Shown: positions 41,454-51,453 of the stretch, piece by piece | Layout of the letters: each line of letters opens with the position of its first letter | Position numbering within the stretch: the first letter of the stretch is position 1 | Assembly (NCBI GenBank): GCA_947471745.1 | Contig: CANJKZ010000820.1 | Location: forward strand, 3,137,501-3,201,500 | Direction of reading: 5' to 3' | Length of the DNA stretch: 64,000 bases | DNA from: Closterium sp. Naga37s-1 | Lineage: Eukaryota > Streptophyta > Zygnematophyceae > Desmidiales > Closteriaceae | Position numbers and translations under genes: made by a program | Notes under the pieces: model-generated | What the model was told of the DNA's origin: nothing | The model's input: only the letters and a program-made list of their open reading frames with translations | The model's database searches: none

Positions 41454-42526
41454 TGTTGGTGTAAGGGCCTAATAAACTCAAGTTCTTAAGACCTTATCAA
41501 ACTTAATACCTCTCGTCAGGGTCACCTCCAAGGGTCCTTGGGTGCCTGGTACAAGACCAGCCCCTGTCCTAGAGTCCGAGTTTGTAGAGAGAGATACCAA
41601 GAATGACTTAGCCAGAATAACGAGAGTACATTGTGTGTCGCGCAGCGTGCCGTGCAGACCGCCGATCAGATTAAGCTGAGAATTTGCTATATCGAAGCTC
41701 GTTCCAATAGCTTTGAAATAAGCCGAGTTGCCTCGCGAAAAGTTCTGCCATTACGGAGTTATGGCTCGGACAGCGTTGGCCTAGCGTCGTAGTGCTAGCG
41801 TACTAGCGTTGACTCGGTAGCATTCCGCCGTCACACCGCATAGAAACAAAATTCCAGCAAGAAAGAAATTCGCTGGAATCAAATTGACTATATCCAGGTA
41901 CAAACAGAGAAGGAATAAATAGTTTCTAGCTAACAAGGACCTTGGGAATCAACCTGGGAACAACTAGGGATGATCCCAAATAATTCCAAGCAACAGAACC
42001 AACCTGGCTGGACAAAACAGCAGGTGGTAGGTTGGTAAACAACTTCTGGTTCTGTTTTTCCAACCTGGGAAAACAACAACAGAACCTGTTTTGTCTTTGC
42101 CCAACCAGCCAAATGCTGGTTCCGCTGGTTTCCCCTGGCCCTGTAACATGCCGATACAGACAAACAATATCCAACCTTCACCTACATTGTACCCCTATAG
42201 TGCCTGCCCTGGTACACTATAGTTAACCAAACAAAACAGTACAATTTTGAGTTGGAAATAACTGAATCTGCGCATTCAATTCAACCGAACTGCAAAGTTT
42301 CCATCTTGGGTTCCTTTGCGAGCTCGTCCATTCTGCTTGCACTGTTCATAACGTATACAATGTTGTGCTAAAGCGCATATTTCGTGAATACCTGCAAATG
42401 CATCAAGCGAAAATTGCGAAAAACAAACAAACACGCGAACGTTCCATTCACACCCAAATGCATTTGCACACGCATACTCATACAAACAGATGGCATGATG
42501 TGATGCAATGTGAATTGGCACCCAAA
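41454..42526 (-). repeat. B2 5' LTR
   Basis: About 1,073 bp; contains the hairpin arms AAAAACAGAACC-type and CTTGGTTGTTCC blocks in LTR-B order. The outermost two or three bases (expected CCCAACA) read CCCAAAA before satellite starts, so the LTR tip is slightly degraded or trimmed. Confidence 0.88.
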
Positions 42527-42964
42527 AAGTAACGCACATATTCTTAGTACCATCCGTATGGGCAACTAACGCGCCTACTCTTTGTACCATCCGTATGGGT
42601 AAGCAACACACCTACTCTTAGTACCATCCATATGGTAACGTAATACACTTCTACTTATTACCATCGATATAGGTAAGTAACACACTTACTCCTAGTACCA
42701 TCAATATAAGTAAGTAACGCACCTACACTTAGTATCATCCATATGTGTAATTAACGAACTTACTTTTAGAACCATCAATATGGGTAAATAATGAACTTAC
42801 TCTATACTGTCCTTATGGGTAAATTTTACACTAACTCTTAGTACCATTCATATAGGTAAATAACGCACTTGCTCTTAGTACTATCCATATGGGTAAGTAA
42901 CGCACCTAATCTTACCCATACTGATGGTACTAGGAGTAGGTGCGTTACTTTCCCATACTGATGG
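42527..42964 (-). repeat. 37-bp satellite block 5 (reverse, last units forward)
   Basis: About ten units in reverse orientation (TTAGTACCATC, CATATGGGTAAGTAACGCAC) followed, from about 42914, by one or two units in forward orientation (CCCATACTGATGGTACTAGG). The orientation switch is near 42912. Copia-B LTR sequence begins abruptly at 42965. Confidence 0.88.
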
Positions 42965-43847
42965 TCGCCTCCAAGGGTCCGTGGGTGCCTGGTACAAGAC
43001 TGGCCATTATCTTCGGGTCCGAGTTTGTAGAGAGAGGGATTAGAAGAACACAATCAAATAGCAAGAGTACCTTGAACGTTGCGCAGCGTGCCGTGCAGAC
43101 CGTCGATCGGATTAAGCTGAGAATTTGCTACATCGAAGCTCGCTGCAAGAGCTTAAAAAAAAGCCAGGTTGCCTCGCGATAATTTCTGCCATTGCAGAGT
43201 TATGGCTTGGACAGCGTTGGACTAGCGTCGTAGTGCTAGCGTACTAGCTTTTACTCGGGTAGCATACCGCCGTCGAACCGCGTAGAAACGAAATTCCAGC
43301 GAGGAAGGAATCCGCTTAAATTGATTGCTACAAACAAAGAAGGAATAAATAGCTAGAGCAAGGGCCTCGGGAATCAACCTGGGAACAACCAGGGATGATC
43401 CCAAATAAATCAAAGCATCAGAACCAGCCTGGCTGGACAAACAGCAGGTGGTAGGTTGGTAAACAACCTCTGGTTCTGTTTTTCCAACCTGGGAAAACAA
43501 CAACCAGGGTCAGGCCCTAAATCAGAACCTGTTTTGTCCTTGCCCAACCAGCCAAATTCTGGTGCTGCTGGTTTTCCCTGGCCCAGTAGCATGCAGATAC
43601 AGACAAATAATATCCAACTTTCACCATATTGTACCCCTATAGTGCCTGCCCTGCTACACTATAGTTAGCCAAACAAAACAGTACAATTCCGAGTTGGATA
43701 AAACTGAATCTGCGCATTCAAATGAAACGAACTGCAAAGCTTCCATCTTGGGTTCCTTTGCGAGCTTGTCCTTTCTGCTTGCACTGTTCTTAGCGCGTAC
43801 AATGTTGTGCCGAAGCGCACATTGCGCGACTACCTGCAAATGCATCG
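42965..43847 (-). repeat. B3 truncated LTR-B
   Basis: 883 bp from the CACCTCCAAGGGTCC-like block to the TGCAAATGCATC block of LTR-B. It lacks both LTR ends. The hairpin region (CTCTGGTTCTGTTTTTCC) is retained near 43470-43490. Confidence 0.85.
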
Positions 43848-45797
43848 ATGTCACAGCAGCGTGGCGCTTGCTTCAAACCATAGATTGACTTGTTGAGCTT
43901 GCACACCCTGCATGTACCATCCTCATACCCAGGCGGCTCCTCCTCTAAAACCCCATTGAGGAATGCCATTGATATATCTATCTGAATGGTGTATTTCCCA
44001 CTAACGGCTGCATCTGCCAACAAGACACGGACGGTAGGGGGTTTGGCAGTAGGAGCAAAGATCTCATTGAAGTCCTGCTTCTCCTTTTGCATAAACTCTT
44101 AGTCACCAGCCTACTCTTCTAGATGGTGACCTGCCCCTTGTCATCGGTTTTGATCCTTAGCACCCACTTGCATTGTACCGCTTTCTTCCCCTCAAGCAGC
44201 ACCACCAGAGGCCAAGTCCCATTCTCTAGCTGGCTCTGGTACTCAGCATCCATAGAAGCCAGCCACTTGTCTCTATCTGGTCTAGCTAATGCTTCCTCCA
44301 TGCTAGCTGGTTCCTCTGGTGCAGGGGCAAGAAAACAGTATGCAGGCTCATCCTCCTCATCAGGATGGCCATGAGGCAGAATCAGCATGGCCTCCTCGAT
44401 CCCAAGCTGCTGCTCTGCTACATCAGCTCCTGCAGTCAGCTTCCTAGTGGCCATACGGGTACGTCCTGGCCTGGAGACGGGTGTCTCCCATCCCCTCATA
44501 ACGACTCGCTTCGGCTTCCTCCTTGGTGGTAGTGTAGGAGCCTTAGCTCTGCCCTGCTGCTGCTCTCTCCCTCTGATCCAGCAGCTCCACTAGTGCTACC
44601 GCTAATCTCCACACCATCGCCTCCACCAGCAGGTGCCTCCTGTTCCATCACCACCCTCTGCAGCTGCCTCCTCTCCCTCCTCCAACACACTAGGAGTCAG
44701 GTCCAGCTGCATGGTGATCTGCTCCATCTGCTGGGACATCTTGGCCTCCGGCTGTTTCTCCCAGCTCCCATACATCATGCCCCCAATCACATCCCTGCTG
44801 TCAAATATGACACCCTTGGATGGTTCCTACAACAACCATCCCTTGCTCTCAGCAGCCAAGCCCAAATGCACTCACCACTTGCCCCCAACTTACTTCGGGA
44901 GACTTTGGGGACGTGGGCGACTGTCATGCAACCGAACACCCGCAGCATGTCCACCGGCGGCTTCCTCCCAAGCCACCTCTCCAACGGCACCCAGGAGTCA
45001 TTCCCAACCTTGGTGAGCACCCTGTTCCTAGCCACGGTAGCGTGCCGGACAGCATGGGGCCACATTGAGTTGCCCACTCCAGATTCTATAAGCAGCGCCC
45101 TAGCTGTCTCTAGAATGGTCCGGTTCGCCCGTTCTGCTACCCGTTGGACTGTGGGGTGTAAGCCATGGTCAGCTCCCTCAGGATGCCATGCTTCTTAAGC
45201 CAGGATGTCATCTCATCTCCAAGGAACTCACCACTACGTTCTATCCTAATCCGCTTCAGCAGACACTCCGAGTGCTTCTCCACAAACGGCAGCCAATCAT
45301 CTTGCACCATGGAGGCAGCGTGATCCTTTTGCTTCAGCGGTATGCCCACATGACTCTGCTCCAATCACCCACAATCGTGAAGAAATACCGCTCCCCCTTG
45401 CGCCCCTGAACCGGCAGCGGCCCCACCAAGTCCATGTGGACCAACTCCAATAGCTTCTTGCTCCTGCCAGCCATGCTATGGAAGGAAATACGGGTGAATT
45501 TTGAGAGCAAACAGATTTCACAGTTGTCATCGGGTGACTGTCCGTTCAGTTTCAACCCTTGACGGCTCCACCATTCTCTAGCTGCTTCACCATTGCCACA
45601 TGCCCCAAGCGTTGGTGTGCCTTTGACCAATCTGTCTCCCCGGATCTGGCTGACACTCTCAGACCAACCCCTCTAACGGCGTTGCACTCCCCCTGGGATG
45701 CAGGCCCCTCTCTAGCCTGCCCCCCACCGTGCCACGCCAATGCCGGCAGCTGCCACATAGATCTGTACACATCTTTACTCTCGTGCAGATCCCAAAG
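43848..45797 (-). pseudogene. B3 integrase and partial RT
   Basis: Recognisable pieces in changing frames: HQRLGHVA, CEICLLSKFTRISF and MDLVGPLPVQGRKGERYFF; RIERSGEFLGDEM, in which the D-R-G-G of the catalytic box is mutated to E-R-S-G; GNSMWPHAVRHATVARNRV; RKPPVDMLRVFGCM; SWEKQPEAKMSQQ; then RT with DKWLASMDAEYQSQLENGTW, MQKEKQDFNEIFAPTAKPP and IQIDISMAFLNGVL. The catalytic Asp change in integrase and many frame breaks show it is dead and older than B2. Confidence 0.82.
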
Positions 45798-45804
45798 CAC
45801 GAGC

Positions 45805-46122
45805 CTATATTGTCCTAGTGCAACCAGACAAAAACTGGTTCCGCTGGTTTCCCTTGGCCTTGTAGTATGCAGATACAGACAAACAACATCCAACCTTCAC
45901 CTAAATTGTACCCCTATAGTACCTGCCCTGATATACTATAGTTCCTGCCCTAAACTGAATCTGCGCACCCAAATCAACCGAACTGCAAAGCTTCCATCTT
46001 GGGTTTCTTTGCGAGCTCGTCCAGAAATGCTTGCTACCATTTTCACGCAAATGCATTCGCATACGTATACTCGTACAAATAGACGGCAGGATGTCGTGCA
46101 AAGTCAATTTGTACCCACCACA
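45805..46122 (-). repeat. B4 3' LTR, first part
   Basis: On the minus strand it begins TGTGGTGGGTACAAATTG after the GAGGGGGAG polypurine tract and matches LTR-B up to the GGAACCAGTTTTTGTCTGG block, where it is cut. Confidence 0.75.
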
Positions 46123-46790
46123 CTCCCCCTCAGCCTGCCGGCTGCATACCCATCATTCTATACTAGTTCATGCTCGTTCCATTTATGCCCACACAACGTC
46201 AATGAGGCTCATCCGCAAGCCTCTTGGTGAGGAAGTCTGCTGGCTGCTGGTGACTCTTGATGTAGATCGGGTTCACCGTCCCAGTCTTGATGCTAGCTGG
46301 TTCCTCTGATGCATGGATAATAAAACAATATGCAGGCTCGTCCTCCTCATCCGGGTCATAGCCTTGAGGCAGAATCAGCAACGCCTCCTCGTTCCCAAGC
46401 TGCTGCTCTGCTACATCAGCTCCCGCAGTCAGCTTCCTAGTGGCCATATGGGTACGTCCTGGCCTGGTGACGGGTATTTCCCATCTCTTCACAATGGCAC
46501 CCTTGAGCTTCCTCCATGATGGTAGTGTAGGAGCCTTGGCTTTGCCCTGCTGCTGCTTTCGTCCCTCAGATCCAGCAGCTGCACTAGTGCTACCGCTAGT
46601 GTATACACCATCTCCTCCACCAGCAAGTGCCTCATGTATTTTCTCTCCATCACCACCCTCTGGAGCTGCCTCCTCTCCCTCTTCCCACACACTATGAGTC
46701 ACGTCCAGCTGCATGGTGATCTGCTCTATCTGCTGGGACACCTTAGCCTCCGGCTGTTTCTCCCAGCTTCCATACATCATGCCCTAAACA
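46123..46790 (-). pseudogene. B4 RT linker fused to RNase H end
   Basis: One open frame from MYGSWEKQPEAKVSQQIEQI through the variable linker PVTRPGRTHMATRKLTAG and LLILPQGYDPDEEDEPAYCF to SEEPASI, then directly TGTVNPIYIKSHQQPADFL and TKRLADEPH. The join removes all of RT and most of RNase H, in frame, leaving a continuous open frame of about 190 codons. This looks like a precise internal deletion, possibly by template switching. Confidence 0.85.
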
Positions 46791-47697
46791 GACTTCACAT
46801 CCTTGCTGTCAAACAACACACCCTTGCATGGTTCCCACAGCAGCCATCCCTTGCTCTCAACAGCCAGCCCCGAATGCACACACCAGATTGCACTTGCCCC
46901 CAACTTACTTCGGTGGACTTTGGGGACGTGGGCGACTGCCATGCAACCAAACACCCTCAGCATGTCCACCGGTGGCTTCCTCCCAAGCCACCTCTCCAAC
47001 GGCACCCAAGAGTCATCCCCAAGCTTGGTGAGCACCCTGTTCCTAGCCACGGTAGCATGCCGGACAGCATGGGCCCACATGGAGTTGCCCACTCCTGATT
47101 CTATGAGCAGCGCCATAGCTGTCTCTAGAATGGTCCGGTTTGCCTGTTCTGCTACACCGTTGGACTGTGGAGTGTAAGCGTCAGCTCTTTGTGGATGCCC
47201 TGCTTCTTAAGCCAAGCGGTCATCACAGCTCCAAGGGACTCACCACCCCGGTCTGTCCTAATCAGCTTCACCACACACTCTGCTTGCTTCTCCACGAACG
47301 GCAGCCAATCTTCCCGTATCGTAGAGGCGGCGTGGTCCTTCTGCTTCAGCGGATATGCCCTCATCAGCCTGCTCCAATCATCTACAATGGTCAGGAAGTA
47401 CCGCTCTCCCTTGTGCCCTTGAACCGGCAGCGGCCCCACAAAATTTATGTGGACCAGCTCCAAAGGCTTCTTGCTCCTGCCAACCACACTAGGGAAGGGG
47501 AAACGGGTGAACTTTGAGAGCAAACAGATTTCACAGTTCTCATCAGGCGGCTGGCCATTCAGCTTCAAGCCCTTTACAGGCCCATCCTTCTTCAGCAGCT
47601 TCAGCAAGGGCATTGCCACTTGCCCCAAGCGTCGGTGTGCCGTTGCCCAATCGGTCTCCCTGGATCTGGCTGACACTTTCACACTAACGACTCCCAC
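46784..47697 (-). pseudogene. B4 integrase
   Basis: Contains KVSARSRETDWATAHRRLGQ, CEICLLSKFTRFPF, INFVGPLPVQGHKG (the catalytic D of MDLVGP is changed: H-I-N-F), IRTDRGGESLGAVM, and after a short deletion in AYTPQSNGVAE, ALLIESGVGNSMWAHAVRHA and RKPPVDMLRVFGCMAVAHVP, then KGWLLWEPCKGVLFDSKDVK. The first catalytic Asp is replaced by Asn and the E-containing box is broken by a frame change (47152), so it is inactive. Confidence 0.85.
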
Positions 47698-47703
47698 GGC
47701 GTT

Positions 47704-48795
47704 TCACTCCCCCTGGGACGCACACCCCTCTCTAGCCTGCCCCCCTCCGTGCCACGCCAATGCCGACAGCTGCCACATGGATCTGTACACATCCTTGCTC
47801 TCGTGCAGATCCCAAAGCATCCGGTTGGCCAGCTGCCCCTTGTAAGTGCGTGCCCCATCCGTGCTAGTACCCACCCCAGCCTTTGCAAGCTTCCGGAGGG
47901 AGATCAGGTTGGCCTTGAGGTCGGGAACGAGCAGAACATCGTGCAGCACCACCGGCTTGCCATCCGCTACCTTGAATGCAGCTCGTCCTGCACCAGCCAC
48001 ATTCAATGCGTGTCCAGAGGCAGAGCACACCTCAGAGATTGGTGCAGCGCGTAGGTCGTATAGCGGGTCCTTGCGTGGCGTCATCGTCCACGCAGCGCCC
48101 ATGTCCAACACCCAAAAGTCCAGAACCGTCTCTGCTCCAACCTTGGCAGAACCGTCCCCTCTTCTCTAATATGGAAGAACTGGCCCGACGTGTGCTCCTT
48201 TTTCATCTCAGCACCACCTTTGCATTTCGGGTTGTCGTCAGACGAATCTGCGACCATGTTCGCGCCACTTTTCTGGTTGCTCCGCGAGCCGCATCCTGAT
48301 GGCGATTCTGAGGGGTCCAATTTTCGGGTTTTTTTTAAACACTAGAAGCAGGGATGCCCCTCCTCACAATACCAGCAGCTTCCTTTCATTTTGCCACCAG
48401 CACCCGATCTGCCCCCACGTCCAGATTTCCCACCGCGAACCCAACCGGTACCTCCTTGTTTGTCGTTGGAGTCGTCATCCTTCTTTGCACCGCGACCAGC
48501 ACCACCAAAGCCACGTCCTCAGCCACGTTTGCCTCCTTGTATTCCGTAGCCGCTCCTGCCTTCGTCTCCACCTCTCAATTGGCGGCGACGGAAGTCCTCC
48601 TCCAGAATCTTCGTCCGCACCCACTCGAGCGTCCACAAGCTCTGGTTCTGCGGCAGGCTCAATCCGCTGGTCTATTGCAGCCACGATCCCCTGGATTGTT
48701 CGCTCTCCCCTTGGCGCTAAAACACCAGAATCTTGGCTGCCGCTACGATCTTGGGCTGAAGATTCACTAGCTCCTGCCGAATCCTTACCCGCCAT
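47704..48795 (-). pseudogene. B4 Gag and protease
   Basis: Gag starts MAGKDSAGASESSAQDRSG at 48795 but jumps from GERTIQG to IVAAIDQRIEPAAEPEL, losing the central capsid part (about 450 bp). The zinc-knuckle region follows with frame changes (48320-48571). The protease reads LDMGAAWTMTPRKDPLYD: the D-T-G-A active site is D-M-G-A, and DVLLVPDLKANLISL is kept. Confidence 0.82.
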
Positions 48796-48839
48796 AGTTA
48801 CCTATAACGAGGATCGCTATAACGCAGCTCTGATACCAG

Positions 48840-49768
48840 TGTCAACGGGAGTTGTGGTGGGGGTCCTCGCTTGGGCGGAGCCGACTTCGTGTCTGGGTGT
48901 GACGAGCGCAGCCGAACTGCAGCAGTGGGCGAGCTGGTCAACGGGTCTGGTCGACCTGCACGAGGGCCACTGCAAGGGCGTCGACTTGGGTGACGCCGAC
49001 CTGGGAAAGCCGACTGCTCCTGGTCGGCTGACAGGTGTACTGGTCGACCTGGAGTTGGTCGACCAGGTGGGTTGTCGACCTGGAGCTAGTCGACCAAGGG
49101 TGTGGTCGACCTGGTGTGGTCAACTGAAGGTGGTCGTCGACATGGGAGGTCGACGTGCACACGAGAAAGCAGCTGGTCGACGTGGTGGTTGCCCGGTCGA
49201 CAAGGTTACCTGGGTGACGAGGTTCTGCGGAGGAGTGCGATGGTCACCCAGGTGGTAGTGGCGAGACCGACCTCGGTGGTGGTATCCCGAGGTCGACGTG
49301 GCTGGTGGGCGCAGTCGCTGGCGTGTAGTCGAGCTGGGCGTCTGCGCCGTTCACGTGACAAGGAGAGGTGCACCAACCAGCTGCATGCACCTGCGAAGCA
49401 GGTGCACCGTTGTTCTGCGGGCGCAAGGTACAGCCGACTTCTGCAGCGTTGGTACACCATAGAATTGCAACGTTGGCAAGCCGCGACTTTGCTCTGCTGG
49501 AGCGCGGTCGACCAAGTCGTGCTGGAACGCGGTCGACCGTGCTGCGCTGGAAGTCGACCAGCAACTCTGCTAGATCTGATGTAGTCTTGCATGCCAATTC
49601 TGAACTATTGTTCTCAACTTTTTTTAGTGGAACTCTTGCCAATTCTCCCCGTGAACTAGCAAGTAGTGTGAGCACTTGGAAACGACTAAGGAACGAACGA
49701 ACGCTACGGTCACTCCTACCCCGTGCCTACCCCGTAGACTAGCTCCCGTTGTAGTAGTTATCTCCGCA
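48840..49768 (+). mobile_element. Solo Copia-C LTR nested in B4
   Basis: A complete 929-bp LTR-C from TGTCAACGGGAGTTG to TATCTCCGCA, flanked by a perfect 5-bp duplication ACCAG (48835-48839 and 49769-49773). It sits exactly in the primer-binding site of B4, which is TGGTATCAGAGC on the minus strand. No Copia-C internal sequence remains, so it is a solo LTR left after recombination. It is younger than B4. Confidence 0.95.
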
Positions 49769-49773
49769 ACCAG

Positions 49774-50443
49774 CTTGTTGGTGTAAGGGCCTAATAAACT
49801 CAAGCTACTAAGACGTAATTCAAACTTAAACCTCTCCTCGTGTCACCTCCAAGTGTCCTTGGCTGCGTGGTACAAGACCAGCCCCTATCCACGGGTCCGA
49901 GTTTGTAGAGAGAGGGATAAGAAGAACGCAATCAAATAACAAGAGTACCTTGAACGTTGCGCAGCGTGCTGTGCAGACCGTCGATCGGATTAAGCTGAGA
50001 ATTTGCTATATCGAAGCTCGCTCCAAGAGCTTTAAAATGAGCTAAGTTGCTTTGCAGAAAGTTCCGCCATTGCAGAGTTATGGCTTGGACAGCGTTGGCC
50101 TAGCGTCGTAGTGCTAGCGTGTTATCGTTGACTCGGGTAGCATACAGCTGTCGAACCGCGTAGGAACGAAATTCCAGCAATGAAGGAATCCTCTTGAATT
50201 AATTGACTATGTCCACATACAAACAGAGAAGGAATTATAGCTAGAGCTAGCAAGGGCCTTGGGAATCAACCTGGGAACAACCAGAAATGATCCCAAATAA
50301 ATCCAAGCAACAGAACCAACCTGGCTGGAATAAACAGGAGGTGGTAGGTTGGTAAACAACATCTGGTTCTATTTTTCCAACCTGGGAAAACAACCAGGGT
50401 GAGGTCCCAAAAACAGAACCTGTTTTGTCCTTGCCCAACCAGC
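49774..50443 (-). repeat. B4 5' LTR, truncated
   Basis: LTR-B from CTTGTTGGTGTAAGGGCC (LTR end in plus view) to CTTGCCCAACCAGC, where it is cut by Copia-C sequence. About 420 bp of the LTR start are missing. Confidence 0.85.
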
Positions 50444-51122
50444 TCTCCCGAGAAACTCCCCTCCGCGGTCTGAGCGAAGCATCAACACCGACTTCTTGGT
50501 CTACCGCTCCACCACCAGTAGCCACTTCTTGAACTTCGGCAGCACGTCCGACTTCTAGCCGACCGGCTTCACCCACATGTAGCGGGTCTTGCGGTCCTTC
50601 AGCAACAAGAAGTACAGGCTGCCGTCCTTGGCGGCCACTCTGAACGGTCCGCACAGGTCGATGTGCACGATCGGCCAGGGCTTCGTTGGCGTCCGAGCCC
50701 TAGTCGGGGGACGTGTGCCGCCAACGCAGGAAACGTATGGGAAGTCGACCCCGATCGACGGCTTGAAGTCCAGGACGGTCGCGACGTCATGCTTTGCCGA
50801 GCTCGTAATGGTGTCAATGCCGACGTGCGCAAACCATGCGTGCCACCTGTCCGGCGTCGACTTCGTCGCCGAGAAAATCGTTCGCAAGGCCACCGCCTTC
50901 GTACGCCGCTATCCTTCAGCTGGCCGGCCGATAGCAGGTTCACCTGCACGCCCGGGACGTAGAGTACATTAGGGATGAGGACGTGCTTCCTGGCCTCCCC
51001 TTGCAAGGTGACGGTGCCACGGCCTTGGACGGTCTACAGCGCCCCATTAAAGCCGTGCACGTGCGTCACGTCGCCACTGGGCCCCAAGTCGACGAAGGCC
51101 TCCTTTGTCCCCATCAGATGGT
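50444..51122 (-). pseudogene. Copia-C protease-integrase fragment
   Basis: Minus strand, matching C1: MGTKEAFVDLG and VHGFNGAL, EARKHVLIPNVLYVPGVQVN, ATKSTPDRWHAWFAHVGIDT, CVSCVGG, VHIDLCGPFRVAAKDGSLYF and RSDRGGEFLGEL. A stop interrupts MWVKPVG* near 50555. A segment between VNLLSAGQLKDSG and ALRTIFSATKS is deleted relative to C1. Left it meets LTR-B, right it meets a Copia-A LTR, so both ends are broken. Confidence 0.85.
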
Positions 51123-51246
51123 TGAGAAGAAACGAGAAATGGAATGACTAAAGGAAAGTTGGGTACAAAAGCAAACCCTAGAAAACTGTACCCCATATGT
51201 GCTACCCCACTATAGCCTACAGTAGCTATGTCATATAAATCTGACA
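51123..51246 (-). repeat. A2 3' LTR
   Basis: On the minus strand it runs from TGTCAGATTTAT to TTTCTTCTCA, 124 bp, preceded by the CTATGGGGGTG polypurine tract (51247-51257). It is related to but clearly diverged from the A1 LTR. Confidence 0.82.
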
Positions 51247-51453
51247 CACCCCCATAGGCAAAGTGGGGGAGAACAAGGGGTCACAAGACCAGTCAAGCAA
51301 AGCAAAACAAGCTCAGGGTGGATCACAAAGTCACCACACATTCCGAGCACAAGTTCAAGGCCACAAGGCCAGTTCACATGCAGGATTGCATATATATATA
51401 AGGCTAGACAAGCAAGAGCAGGTGTATATATATATGCAACAGTACAAGCAAGG

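Larger units (their letters stand above)
38494..42526 (-). mobile_element. Copia-B element B2, 3'-truncated
   Basis: Minus strand: full-length-like 5' LTR (41454-42526), perfect primer-binding site, Gag, protease, integrase and the start of the RT linker. RT, RNase H and 3' LTR are missing, replaced by LTR-C sequence at 38493. Gag-pol has stops and frame changes. Its outer LTR edge adjoins satellite. Confidence 0.9.
42965..45797 (-). mobile_element. Copia-B fragment B3: pol joined to internal LTR
   Basis: Minus-strand order is protease C-terminal end, integrase, RT N-terminal half (45797-43848), then directly LTR-B sequence (43847-42965). The RT breaks after KSIYGLKQAPRC and the LTR begins within its first 120 bases, so RT active site, RNase H and LTR start are deleted. 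The LTR also lacks its last ~70 bases. Only one element end of each kind is present, so this is a rearranged remnant. Confidence 0.85.
45805..50443 (-). mobile_element. Copia-B element B4 with internal deletions
   Basis: Minus-strand order: 5' LTR (50443-49774, truncated), nested solo LTR-C (49768-48840), primer-binding site, Gag, protease, integrase, end of RNase H, polypurine tract, and the first ~318 bp of the 3' LTR (46122-45805). RT and most of RNase H are deleted at about 46286, and the middle of Gag at about 48690. It is a non-autonomous, mutated copy. Confidence 0.85.
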
